Source: Allobosea sp.
GTDB lineage: Bacteria > Pseudomonadota > Alphaproteobacteria > Rhizobiales > Beijerinckiaceae
Assembly: GCF_017308075.1 (NCBI RefSeq)
Contig: NZ_JAFKFX010000031.1
Coordinates: 62,001 to 126,000, forward strand
Reading direction: 5' to 3'
Length of the DNA: 64,000 nucleotides
Shown here: positions 25,744 to 33,954 of the stretch, in pieces
How positions within the stretch are numbered: the stretch's first letter is position 1
Layout: every line of letters starts with the position of its first letter
The notes under the pieces: model-generated
What the model was told of the DNA's origin: nothing
What the model saw: only the letters and a program-made list of their open reading frames with translations
Database searches by the model: none
Position numbers and translations under genes: made by a program

Positions 25744-26832
25744 TCACTGGCCGTCGATCGAGACGCTCTTGATCACAGCGTAGACGCGGTTGCCCGGCGC
25801 CAGGCGCAGATGCTCCGCCGATTTGCTCGTCAGACGCGCCAGCAGGCTGGCGCCGTTGCAGTCGATGCCGATCTCGAGCGCCGAGCCGCCGCTCCGGCGC
25901 GCCCCGATCTCGGCGATCGTGCCACTGAGGACATTGAGCGCGCTGATGCCGTCCAGTGGCTTCAGGCTGATGAGTACGTCGCTGGCCAGGATCCGGACGC
26001 GCAGCCGGCTGCCCAGAGCCTGCGCCCGATGCGGCACCTGCACCTGTCCGGCCTGGGTTTCGAGTATGGAGAGGCCGTGCTCGGGCTCATGGCGCAGGAT
26101 CCGTGCATCGAGGACCGAGCCGGCTTCAGGCGCGGCCGAAAGGATCGGCACATCGGGGCGCGACATCAGATCGATCGTGCTGCCGCTGGCGATGGCGCGG
26201 CCCTGGTCGAGCAAGACGAGATTGGAGGCCAGCCGCGCGACCTCGGCGACCGAATGCGAGACATAGACGATCGGAATGCCGAACGCGTCGCGCAGGCGCT
26301 CGATATAGGGCAGGATCTCGGCCTTGCGCGCTTCGTCGAGCGAGGCGAGGGGCTCGTCCATCAGCAGGAGCCGCGGCTTGGCCAGCAAGGCACGGCCGAT
26401 GGCGACGCGCTGCTTCTCGCCGCCGGAGAGCCTGCCGGGATGGCGCTGCAGCAAATGGCCGATGCCGAGCAGATCGAGCACGTCGCCAATGTTGCTGCCG
26501 ACATCCGCCTTGGGTGCGAACCACTGGCCGTAGAGCAGGTTCTGCCTCACCGTGAGATGCGGGAACAGCCGCGCCTCCTGGAAGACGTAGCCGATCCGGC
26601 GCCTGTGCTTGGGCACGAAGATGCCGCGCTCGCTGTCGAGCAGCACCTGGCCGTCGATGGCGATGCGGCCGCGCTCCGGGCGGGTGAGCCCGGCGATGAT
26701 GTTGACCAGCGAGGTCTTGCCGGAGCCGGAACGGCCGAACAGCGCGGTCAGGCGGCCGTCCGAGGTGAAATCGGCCGCGAGCCTGAAGGCGCCGAGCTGG
26801 TGCGAGACCGCGATCTCGATTGCGTTCGTCAT
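25744..26832 (-). CDS. modC: Molybdate ABC transporter ATP-binding protein ModC
   Basis: A 362-residue protein: Walker A FGRSGSGKTS (about residues 31-40), signature LSGGEKQRVA, Walker B LLLMDEPLASLD, switch His in VYVSHS, then a C-terminal molybdate-binding TOBE/MOP domain (SALNVLSGTIAEIGA, GNRVYAVIKSVSIDGQ). The IGYVFQEARLFPHLTVRQNL Q-loop block is typical of ModC. It overlaps modB by four bases (ATGA at 26829-26832). Confidence 0.95.
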   Translation of the reverse strand: MTNAIEIAVSHQLGAFRLAADFTSDGRLTALFGRSGSGKTSLVNIIAGLTRPERGRIAIDGQVLLDSERGIFVPKHRRRIGYVFQEARLFPHLTVRQNLLYGQWFAPKADVGSNIGDVLDLLGIGHLLQRHPGRLSGGEKQRVAIGRALLAKPRLLLMDEPLASLDEARKAEILPYIERLRDAFGIPIVYVSHSVAEVARLASNLVLLDQGRAIASGSTIDLMSRPDVPILSAAPEAGSVLDARILRHEPEHGLSILETQAGQVQVPHRAQALGSRLRVRILASDVLISLKPLDGISALNVLSGTIAEIGARRSGGSALEIGIDCNGASLLARLTSKSAEHLRLAPGNRVYAVIKSVSIDGQ

Positions 26833-27527
26833 TCGACTGCGATCCGCTTTCCGATGACCCGCGCCAGCACTTCGGAGGCGAACAGGGCCGCGACCGAGAT
26901 CGCGATCGAGATCAGCGTCAGCCGCAGCGCGCCGGCATCGCCATTCGGCACCTGGGTGAAGGTGTAGATCGCGGAGGGCAGGGTCTGCGTTTCCCCGGGA
27001 ATGTTGGAGACGAAGGTGATGGTCGCGCCGAACTCGCCCATCGCCTTGGCGAAGCACAGGATCATGCCGGCGAGGATGCCGGGCAGGCAGAGCGGCAGCG
27101 TCACCGTCAGGAAGACCCAGAACGGGTTCGCGCCGAGCGTCCCCGCCGCGTCCTCGAGCTTGCGGTCGACGGCCTCGATCGACAGGCGGATCGCCCGGAC
27201 CAGCAGCGGAAAGCCCATCACGGCGCAGGCAAGGGCCGCCCCGGTCCAGCGGAAGGAGAGCACGATCCCGAACCAGTCATAAAGCCATTGCCCAATCGGG
27301 CCGCGCCGCCCGAAGCCGATCAGCAGCAGATAGCCGGTGACGACGGGCGGCAGGATCAGCGGCAGGTGAACGAGCGCATCCAGCAGCGACTTGCCCCAGA
27401 AGCGCCCCCGCGCCAGCAGCCAGGCGGTGGCGATCCCGAAAGGCAGGCTCGCCAGCATGGCAGTGGTGGCGACGAGGAGGCTAAGCCGGACCGCCGTCCA
27501 TTCCTCGGGCGAAAGCCAGTCGCTCAC
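26829..27527 (-). CDS. modB: Molybdate ABC transporter permease ModB
   Basis: A 232-residue membrane protein with five hydrophobic segments. It has LPLILPPVVTGYLLLIGFG and the EAA-like loop KLEDAAGTLGANPFWVFLTV, followed by AMGEFGATITFVSNIPGETQ, which is diagnostic of ModB. It overlaps modA upstream by four bases and modC downstream by four, so the three are one coupled operon. Confidence 0.95.
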   Translation of the reverse strand: MSDWLSPEEWTAVRLSLLVATTAMLASLPFGIATAWLLARGRFWGKSLLDALVHLPLILPPVVTGYLLLIGFGRRGPIGQWLYDWFGIVLSFRWTGAALACAVMGFPLLVRAIRLSIEAVDRKLEDAAGTLGANPFWVFLTVTLPLCLPGILAGMILCFAKAMGEFGATITFVSNIPGETQTLPSAIYTFTQVPNGDAGALRLTLISIAISVAALFASEVLARVIGKRIAVE

Positions 27528-28330
27528 GAAGAGCTGGCGGGCTTGTTCAGGACCGTGAAGCCCTGCTTCTCGAACGACGCCTTGGCGCCGTTGCCGCGCA
27601 GGAATGTCAGGAAGGCGGCGGCGTCGGGATTGGCCGAATCCTTGGTCACCGCGACCGGGTAGATGATCGGTGGGTGGCTGTCCTCCGGGAAGGTCGCGAT
27701 CACCTTGACCTTCGGGTCGGCGGCGGCGTCGGTCGCATAGACGATGCCGAGCGGGGCTTCGCCACGGGAAACCAGCAGCAGCGCGGCGCGGACATTATCG
27801 GCCTGCGCCACCTTGTCCTTGACCTTGTCCCAGCCGCCGAGCTTCTCCAGCGCCGCCTTGCCATATTTGCCGGCCGGCACGGAATCGACATTGGCCATGG
27901 CGAGGCGGCCGGCGCCGAGCGTGGCGGCGAGGTCGACACCTAGCGCGAGCGTGGCGGTCGCCTTCGAATCGGAGGGGGCGATCAGGGCGATCCGGTTGGC
28001 GAGCAGGCTGACGCGGGTCTCGGGCTTGATCAGCTTCTTGCCGGCCACATAGTCCATCCAGTCGAGATCGGCTGAAAGGAACATGTCGGCGGGAGCGCCC
28101 TGTTCGAGCTGCTTGGCGAGCGCGCTGCTGGCGGCATAGGAGATCTTTGGCGCCGGCTTGCCGCTCTCCTTGACCCAGCTGGCGGCGGCTTCGTCGAGCG
28201 CGTTCTTCAAGCTGGCGGCCGCGAAGATCACCAGCTCCTTCGACTGGGCCTGTGCCTGAGAGGTTGCTGCGGCGAGCCCAATCAGCAGCGAGGCCGCAAA
28301 ACCCAGGACTTGACGGCGGGGGAATGACAT
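27524..28330 (-). CDS. modA: Molybdate-binding periplasmic protein ModA
   Basis: A 268-residue binding protein with a signal peptide (MSFPRRQVLGFAASLLIGLA, cleavage near AQAQS). The mature start ELVIFAAASLKNALDEAAAS has the Ser residues that bind the oxyanion, and ISYAASSALAKQLEQGAPAD supplies the second site. ATG 28330 is the only start that leaves a proper signal peptide. A Mo-box-like palindrome lies 25-48 bases upstream. Confidence 0.94.
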   Translation of the reverse strand: MSFPRRQVLGFAASLLIGLAAATSQAQAQSKELVIFAAASLKNALDEAAASWVKESGKPAPKISYAASSALAKQLEQGAPADMFLSADLDWMDYVAGKKLIKPETRVSLLANRIALIAPSDSKATATLALGVDLAATLGAGRLAMANVDSVPAGKYGKAALEKLGGWDKVKDKVAQADNVRAALLLVSRGEAPLGIVYATDAAADPKVKVIATFPEDSHPPIIYPVAVTKDSANPDAAAFLTFLRGNGAKASFEKQGFTVLNKPASSS

Positions 28331-28354
28331 TGCTGACCTCGCTTTGGCTGTTGT

Positions 28355-28378
28355 CGCTATGTTTGTTTGAATATAGCG
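28355..28378. promoter_or_regulatory. Mo-box-like palindrome between modA and mop
   Basis: CGCTAT-12 bases-ATAGCG is an inverted repeat with AT-rich inner flanks. It resembles ModE/MopAB boxes (consensus about ATCGCTATAT-N6-ATATAACGAT). It lies between the divergent modA (28330) and mop (28437) starts, where molybdate-dependent repression of both would be expected. No modE gene is in the window. Confidence 0.65.
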
Positions 28379-28436
28379 CTGGGCGGCAAAGGTCGAGTCC
28401 GCATGCCGCGGCTCGCCGTTCCATCTGGAGAAGATC

Positions 28437-28643
28437 ATGAAGATCAGCGCCCGCAACCAGCTCAAGGGCACCATCATCGAGATCACCAAGGGGGCGACGA
28501 CGGCCCATGTCCGCCTCGACGTCGGCGGCACGGTCGTGACCTCCGCGATCACCAATGCCGCGGTCGACGAACTCAAGCTCGCGGTCGGCCAGAAGGCCTA
28601 TGCCGTGGTCAAGGCCTCGGATGTGATGATCGCGATCGACTGA
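28437..28643 (+). CDS. mop: Mop-type molybdate-binding protein (molbindin, TOBE domain)
   Basis: A 68-residue protein that is a single Mop/TOBE domain: MKISARNQLKGTIIEITKGA, then VRLDVGGTVVTSAITNAA and GQKAYAVVKASDVMIAID. Such proteins form hexamers that store molybdate in the cytoplasm. It has the same fold as the ModC C-terminal domain and is divergent from modABC around the Mo-box-like site. Confidence 0.95.
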   Translation: MKISARNQLKGTIIEITKGATTAHVRLDVGGTVVTSAITNAAVDELKLAVGQKAYAVVKASDVMIAID

Positions 28644-28696
28644 CGTCTGAATCGCCCGAGCGATTGCCGGCCGGCATCGGCCCGGCTAGCCTCCTG

Positions 28697-28782
28697 AAAA
28701 GAAAAAGGCCCGCGCCGAAGCGCAGGCCGAAGTCTAGGGAGGAAACGCCCAAGGAGGGCGCCACAGCATCTCTGCTGCGGTG
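28697..28782 (-). ncRNA. suhB/MmgR (alpha-r8)-type small RNA
   Basis: Read on the minus strand, this segment has the plan I recall for the alphaproteobacterial suhB/MmgR RNA family. A 5' hairpin (CAGCA/TGCTG, 28764-28777) is followed by a small hairpin with the anti-Shine-Dalgarno loop TCCTT (CGCCC/GGGCG, 28746-28760), then unpaired TTTCCTCCCT (28736-28745). It ends in a strong terminator stem (28707-28728, loop TTCG) and a T-rich tail down to 28697. A well-spaced promoter precedes it. The MmgR-type RNA limits polyhydroxybutyrate storage in Sinorhizobium; whether that holds here is inference. Confidence 0.68.
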
Positions 28783-28788
28783 CACAAG

Positions 28789-28817
28789 AGATAGGGCGTT
28801 CCGCGGAGCGGTACAAG
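28789..28817 (-). promoter_or_regulatory. Promoter of the suhB-type sRNA
   Basis: On the minus strand, CTTGTA (28817-28812) and CTATCT (28794-28789) are separated by exactly 17 bases, matching alphaproteobacterial housekeeping promoters. A start near 28782 would give an RNA of about 86 nucleotides ending at the terminator. Confidence 0.6.
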
Positions 28818-28898
28818 AGGGAAAGGGCAGAATCGCTGTCCTTTTTTTGAGCAGGTTGCCGCCTCTTGCGCCGATCGCGGAAACGGGAGGCCGCGATC

Positions 28899-29606
28899 AT
28901 GGTTTTCGGGCAACGCGCAATCGGATTTCGCCTCGTCGGTGCCGTTTTCGGGCTGGCGGCGACGGTCGGATTCGGCCGGCCGGCAGTCGCGCAGATTCCA
29001 CCGTCGCAGGCCGAGATCGCCGCCTATGCCGGGCTGCATGCCGCAGCTCATCGGGGCGACATGGCGGCGTTGGAGCGAGCCCTGGCGCAGAAGCCGGAAC
29101 TCGATGCCCGCGACGGCCATGGCCGCACGGCGCTGCATGTCGCCGCTCATGCCGGCAGGCGCGAGATCATGCGCGCGCTGGTCGCGGCGGGGGCCGATCC
29201 GCGAGCCCTCGACGGCCAGCGCTATGACGCGATCACCATTGCGGCCGTCAACGACGATGTCGAGACCATGCGGGTCGCGCTGGCGATCGGCGGCGACGCC
29301 CGGGCCGTGACCAGCCCCTATGCGGGCACGGCCCTGATCGCCGCTGCGCATCTCGGCCATGACGCGGTGGTGAAGGCGCTGATCGCGGCGGGCGCGCCGC
29401 TCGACCATGTCAACAATCTCGGCTGGACCGCGCTGATCGAGGCCGTGATCCTCGGCGATGGCGGCCCGCGTCATGTCGAGACCGCCCGCGCGCTCGTCGC
29501 TGCCGGTGCCCGCCGCGATCTTGCCGACCGCGATGGCGCGACGCCGCTCGATCATGCCCGCCGCCGCGGCTATGCCGCGATGGAGGCCGTTCTGGAGCGG
29601 CGCTAG
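28899..29606 (+). CDS. Exported ankyrin-repeat protein
   Basis: A 235-residue protein. A signal peptide (residues 1-31, ending PAVAQ) is followed by about five ankyrin repeats, for example HGRTALHVAAHAGRREIMRA, SPYAGTALIAAAHLGHDAVV, LGWTALIEAVILGDG and DGATPLDHARRRGYAAM. Repeat proteins of this kind in the periplasm bind partner proteins; no catalytic site is present. ATG 28899 follows GGGAGG. The stop is four bases before palindromic repeat copy B. Confidence 0.9.
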   Translation: MVFGQRAIGFRLVGAVFGLAATVGFGRPAVAQIPPSQAEIAAYAGLHAAAHRGDMAALERALAQKPELDARDGHGRTALHVAAHAGRREIMRALVAAGADPRALDGQRYDAITIAAVNDDVETMRVALAIGGDARAVTSPYAGTALIAAAHLGHDAVVKALIAAGAPLDHVNNLGWTALIEAVILGDGGPRHVETARALVAAGARRDLADRDGATPLDHARRRGYAAMEAVLERR

Positions 29607-29610
29607 CCGG

Positions 29611-29714
29611 GCTATAGCATCGGACCGAAAAGTGGACTCCACTTTTCGGAAAGCTCCGATGCAATAACAATGAGATAGATCACCGTGACCGCGTCCGAAC
29701 CGACGCGCGGTGAT
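29611..29714 (+). repeat. 104-bp palindromic repeat, copy B
   Basis: This is the inverted partner of 10235-10338 (about 92 of 104 bases identical). Its core, CCGAAAAGTGGA facing TCCACTTTTCGG (29625-29649), is a palindrome with one unpaired central base. Like copy A it starts with GCTATAGC within a few bases of the 3' end of an ORF read in the same direction. Confidence 0.85.
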
Positions 29715-29732
29715 CTAGGCGGCGCTCCTGGC

Positions 29733-30587
29733 TCAGCCCTTGGCCGGCCCTGTCGCGATCGGGCGGTCGCTCGCGCCCCATTCCGACCAGGAACCGTCAT
29801 AGATCGCCCGCGCCGGCTTGCCGAGCGTCTCCAGCGCCGCCGAGAGGATCGCGGCCGAGACGCCCGAGCCGCAGCTCGTCACCATCGGCCTGTCGAGGTC
29901 GACGCCGGCCTCGCGGAAGGCGGCGGCGAGGGCATCGGGCGCCTTGAGCTTGCCGTTCGCCACCAGCGCCGAAGAGGGCAGGTTGAGCGCGCCCGGCATA
30001 TGGCCGGAGCGGACGCCGGGACGAGGCTCGGGCGCCTCGCCGCGGAAGCGCTCCGCCGGTCTTGCGTCGATCACCTGTGCCGAAGCGGTTTCGAGCGCCT
30101 TCGCTACGTCGTTCATGTCGGCGACGGCGGAATGGTCGAGCCGTGCCGTGAAGCTGCGCGGCTGGCGAGCGCGGGGCGCGCCTTCCTCGACCGGCCGGCC
30201 TTCGGCCAGCCATTGCGGCATGCCACCATCGAGGATCACCACGTCGCGGGCGCCGAAGGTCCGGAAGGTCCAACGGACGCGCGGCGCCGAGAACAGCCCG
30301 AGCCCGTCATAGACCACGATGCGCATGCCGTCGCCGATGCCCATCGTGCCGGCGGCGGCCGCAAAGGCCTCGGGGCGCGGCAGCATGTGCGGCAGAGCAG
30401 ATTCCGTGTCCTTGACCGCGTCGATATCGAAGCGGACTGCCCCGGGGATGCGCCGCTCGGCATATTCGGCGGCGGGATCGCGCGCCAGCGCCGGCAGATA
30501 CCAGGAACCGTCGACGACGACGATGTCGGGCGCGTCGAGCCTCTCGGCCAGCCATTGGGTGGAGACTAAGACATCGTTGCTGGCCAT
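29733..30587 (-). CDS. sseA: Thiosulfate/3-mercaptopyruvate sulfurtransferase
   Basis: A 284-residue protein made of two rhodanese domains. The first has VSTQWLAERLDAPDIVVVDG and PGAVRFDIDAV; the second ends with the active-site loop SCGSGVSAAI, Cys about residue 239. The CGSGVSA loop is the mercaptopyruvate type (CG-S-GV) rather than the CRxGxR thiosulfate type. It should transfer sulfane sulfur from 3-mercaptopyruvate in the cytoplasm. The gene is transcribed after alaX on the same strand with a 51-base gap. Confidence 0.92.
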   Translation of the reverse strand: MASNDVLVSTQWLAERLDAPDIVVVDGSWYLPALARDPAAEYAERRIPGAVRFDIDAVKDTESALPHMLPRPEAFAAAAGTMGIGDGMRIVVYDGLGLFSAPRVRWTFRTFGARDVVILDGGMPQWLAEGRPVEEGAPRARQPRSFTARLDHSAVADMNDVAKALETASAQVIDARPAERFRGEAPEPRPGVRSGHMPGALNLPSSALVANGKLKAPDALAAAFREAGVDLDRPMVTSCGSGVSAAILSAALETLGKPARAIYDGSWSEWGASDRPIATGPAKG

Positions 30588-30638
30588 GGAGCGGGGTTCC
30601 TCGAAGGAGTCTGTTTTCAGTGACTTGGAGAGAAGTCT

Positions 30639-31355
30639 TCAGGCGAGTGCGATGCGGACGCGCCGGTTCTGCTTGCCCTTTTTCTCGATGCCGGTGACCG
30701 CGACCTTGCCGATTTCGGCGGTGTTGCGGACATGCGTTCCGCCGCAGGGCTGGAGGTCGATTTCGTCGATTCTCACCAGCCTGACCCGGCCGGACCCGCG
30801 CGGCGGCTTGACCGACATGGTCTTGACCAGGCCGGGATTGGCGTCGAGCTCCTCATCGGTGATCCAGCTTTCGGTCACTGCCGCGTTGCGGCCGATCAAC
30901 TCGTTCAGCTTCTCATCGATCTCGGCCTTGTCGAGTCCGCCTTCCGGAATGTCGAAATCGAGCCGGCCATCGCCTTCGCCGATGGCGCCGCCGGTGACCG
31001 GGTAAGGCAGGGCGACGCTGAGCAGGTGCAGCGCGGTGTGGATGCGCATGCGCTTCAGCCGGCGCTCCCAGTCGAGCCGGGCGGTGACCTTGTCGCCGAC
31101 GGCCGGTGCGGCCTGCCCCTCCAGGGGCACATGCAGAATGCGGCTCTTGTCCTCGGGATCATAGATCGTGGTGCCGATCGCGATCTCGCGGCCATCGGCC
31201 GCGACGAGGAGGCCGGCATCGCCCGGCTGTCCACCGCCGGTGGCATAGAATACCGTCCGGTCGAGCTCGATGCCGCCGCGCTCGTTGACGGAAAGAACGG
31301 TCGCTGTGGTTTCGCTCTGATAGGCGTCGGCGCGGAACAGCAATTCGGTCGGCAT
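30639..31355 (-). CDS. Alanyl-tRNA editing protein AlaX
   Basis: A 238-residue stand-alone editing domain related to AlaRS. It shows FYATGGGQPGD (residues 36-46), the zinc motif HTALHLL (HxxxH) and the C-terminal CGGTHVRN that completes the site (C-x3-H). It removes serine or glycine from mischarged tRNA-Ala in the cytoplasm. Length agrees with the AlaX-M/L type. Start ATG 31355. Confidence 0.92.
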   Translation of the reverse strand: MPTELLFRADAYQSETTATVLSVNERGGIELDRTVFYATGGGQPGDAGLLVAADGREIAIGTTIYDPEDKSRILHVPLEGQAAPAVGDKVTARLDWERRLKRMRIHTALHLLSVALPYPVTGGAIGEGDGRLDFDIPEGGLDKAEIDEKLNELIGRNAAVTESWITDEELDANPGLVKTMSVKPPRGSGRVRLVRIDEIDLQPCGGTHVRNTAEIGKVAVTGIEKKGKQNRRVRIALA

Positions 31356-31517
31356 GAAGATCTCCCTGGGATTGTCAGCTTATCGCAGGCCCGGCGGCCG
31401 CGGCAAAGATGCCTGCGATCGATGATCCTCTTCGCCGACGGGGCTTCCGCCGCGCCGCTGCTGTGACTAGGTTGCCGGGCTGGATCGCCGGTTCATCACC
31501 GGTGTGGGGACCCCTCG

Positions 31518-32312
31518 ATGACCATGCCACGCATGCAGCCGAAGGACGGCGTCGCCTGGATCACCGGTGCGAGTTCCGGCATCGGCGCGGCGGTGGCGCT
31601 CGAACTGGCGCGGCGCGGCTGGACGGTCGCGATCACGGCGCGGCGCCTCGAACTGCTCGAGGAGGTCGCTCTGCAGGGCGCAGGCCTGCCGGGGCGCATC
31701 GTCGCTCATGCCGGCGACGTCACCGATCCCGAGGCGATGCGCGCCGTCGTCGAGGGTATCGAGAGCGTCCACGGCCCGATCGCGCTTGCCTTCCTCAATG
31801 CCGGTACGGCCCAGGGCAACCGGCCCGACGCGCTGGATGCGGCGACCTTTGAGCGCATCTTTGCCGTCAACCTGTTTGGCGTGGTGCGCGGGGTTTCGGC
31901 CCTGATCGAGAATATGAGCGATCGCGGCAAGGGCCAGATCGCCGTCAACGCCTCGCTCGTCGGCTATGCCGGCATGCCGGGGAGCGGCGCCTATGGCGCC
32001 TCCAAGGCTGCGGCGATCCATCTTTGCGAGAGCCTGCGCTTTGAATGCGACCGGCTCGGCATCCGCCTGCAGCTGGTCAATCCCGGCTTCGTCGACACGC
32101 CGATGACCAAGCGCAACAGTTTTCCGATGCCGCTGCTGATGAGCGAACAGGCGGCGGCGGCTCGTATCGCCGACGGCCTTGCCCGCGGCGGCTTCGAGAT
32201 CGTCTTTCCGCGGCGCCTCGCCTGGACGCTAAAACTGATCCGGCTCTTGCCCTATCCGCTCTATTTCCGCGCGGCGCGGGCCCTGGCCGGCGGAACGAAC
32301 CGCGACGGCTGA
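31518..32312 (+). CDS. Short-chain dehydrogenase/reductase
   Basis: A 264-residue SDR: WITGASSGIGAAVALELARR at the N-terminus, a shortened LNAGTAQ in place of NNAG, catalytic Ser in VNASLVGYAG, and YGASK for Tyr-x3-Lys. The C-terminal tail PRRLAWTLKLIRLLPYPLYF is basic-hydrophobic, as in SDRs that associate with membranes. It is convergent with the photolyase gene, four bases apart. No substrate can be inferred. Confidence 0.9.
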   Translation: MTMPRMQPKDGVAWITGASSGIGAAVALELARRGWTVAITARRLELLEEVALQGAGLPGRIVAHAGDVTDPEAMRAVVEGIESVHGPIALAFLNAGTAQGNRPDALDAATFERIFAVNLFGVVRGVSALIENMSDRGKGQIAVNASLVGYAGMPGSGAYGASKAAAIHLCESLRFECDRLGIRLQLVNPGFVDTPMTKRNSFPMPLLMSEQAAAARIADGLARGGFEIVFPRRLAWTLKLIRLLPYPLYFRAARALAGGTNRDG

Positions 32313-32315
32313 ATC

Positions 32316-33788
32316 TCAGGCTTCCTCGGCGGCGCCGTCCGCCCTGAGCTGCGCCAGCGCGGCGAGCGCGCGCCTGCGGCCGAAGTCGAGATCGACGATC
32401 GGCCGGGGATAGTTCTCGCCCAGCCTGATTCCGGCCTCGTGCAGAATGGCTTGCGGCGCGCTCCAGGGGCGGTGGATGAACCTGACGTCGAGCTTCGCGA
32501 GCTCCGGCACGAATTGTCTGACATAGGCGCCGTCGGGATCGAATTTCTCGCCCTGGGTCACCGGGTTGAAGATGCGGAAATAGGGCGCCGCGTCGGCGCC
32601 GGACCCCGCCACCCATTGCCAGCTCGCGGCGTTGTTGGCCGGGTCGGCATCGACCAGCGTGTCCCAGAACCAGGCTTCGCCGGCACGCCAGTCGGTCAGC
32701 AGATGCTTGATCAGGAAGGAGGCAGTCACCATGCGCACGCGGTTGTGCATCCAGCCGGTCCGCCAGAGCTCGCGCATGCCGGCATCGACGATCGGGTAGC
32801 CGGTCAGTCCCTTCCGCCAGGCCGCGAGCCCGGCCATGTCCTGCTCCCAGCCGAAGCCGTCGAAGCGTCGATTGAAGTTGCGCGTCGCCAGCTCGGGGTT
32901 GTGGAACAGCAGGTGATAGGAGAATTCGCGCCAGCCGATCTCGGACAGGAATTTTTCGGCGTCGGCCGGGCTTCCCGTCGTCTCGCCGGTTTCGAGCGCC
33001 ATCTGCACGGCCTGCCAGATCTGGCGCGGGCCGATCTCGCCGAAGCGCAGATGCGGCGAGAGCCGCGATGTCGCCGGCCGGTCCGGCCGGTCCCGTTCGG
33101 TGCGGTAGCCCGCGAGGCCTTCGTCGAGGAAATCGGTCAGGCGGGCCTGGGCTCCGTCCTCACCGGGCGTCCAGCTTTCGCGCAGACCGCCGGCCCAGTC
33201 GGGCTTGCCCGGCTCGAGACCGAGCTCGTCGACCGACAGCGTCATGCTGCGCAGGGAGGCCGGCAGCTCCGCCTTGCGGATGGTCTTCGGCGCCGGCAGG
33301 GGTGAGTGCGGCGTGCCGCGCTCGCGGGCGGCGCGCCAATAGGGCGTGAAGACCTGCATCGGCCCGCCTGCCTTGCTCTTCACCTGCCAGGGCTCGTTGA
33401 GTAGGGCGGCGTTGAAGCTCTCCACCGCGACCCCGCTCGCCGCGAGCTCGGCTTTCAGGGCCTTGTCGAGCGCGATGGCGGGCGCCTCATAGCGCCGGTT
33501 CCAGGCGACGAAGCCGATGCCGGCTTCCCGAACCAGACGGGGCAGGATCTGCGCGGGATCGCCGCGCATCACGAGGAGCTCGCCGCCGCGCACCGTGATA
33601 GCGGCCGAAAGCGCTGTGAGCGAGCGCGACAGCCACCAGCGCGCCGCCCCGCCGAGCGCCCGCCGCTTCGGCGACGTGTCGAGGATGTAGAGGCAGAGGA
33701 CCGAGCCGTGATCGAGAGCGGCGGTCAGAGCCGGATTATCGGAGAGGCGCAGATCCTCGCGGAACCAGACCAGGGCGGGGCCTTGCAT
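32316..33788 (-). CDS. phrB: Deoxyribodipyrimidine photolyase (cryptochrome/photolyase class I)
   Basis: A 490-residue flavoprotein. The N-terminal antenna domain begins ALVWFREDLRLSDNPALTAA; the FAD domain contains LSPHLRFGEIGPRQIW, WREFSYHLLFHNP, WRTGWMHNRVRMVTASFLIK and WQWVAGSGADAAPYFRIFNP, all conserved in bacterial CPD photolyases. It repairs UV-induced pyrimidine dimers with blue light. ATG 33788 gives the normal N-terminus; the frame stays open further up. Confidence 0.95.
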   Translation of the reverse strand: MQGPALVWFREDLRLSDNPALTAALDHGSVLCLYILDTSPKRRALGGAARWWLSRSLTALSAAITVRGGELLVMRGDPAQILPRLVREAGIGFVAWNRRYEAPAIALDKALKAELAASGVAVESFNAALLNEPWQVKSKAGGPMQVFTPYWRAARERGTPHSPLPAPKTIRKAELPASLRSMTLSVDELGLEPGKPDWAGGLRESWTPGEDGAQARLTDFLDEGLAGYRTERDRPDRPATSRLSPHLRFGEIGPRQIWQAVQMALETGETTGSPADAEKFLSEIGWREFSYHLLFHNPELATRNFNRRFDGFGWEQDMAGLAAWRKGLTGYPIVDAGMRELWRTGWMHNRVRMVTASFLIKHLLTDWRAGEAWFWDTLVDADPANNAASWQWVAGSGADAAPYFRIFNPVTQGEKFDPDGAYVRQFVPELAKLDVRFIHRPWSAPQAILHEAGIRLGENYPRPIVDLDFGRRRALAALAQLRADGAAEEA

Positions 33789-33954
33789 CACGTCTCTGCT
33801 GCTCCTTCCGGCGCTGCTTTCCGCCGTTGCCAGGCGTCCCGGATCGGCGATGGTCCGTTCTGCCGTAACGTCATTGCGTGCTGCCTCCGGCAGGGGCCGT
33901 GATACACTCGCCGCGGCTGCGGGTCGAGAACGGCATCGTCGGGGAGGCAGTCTG

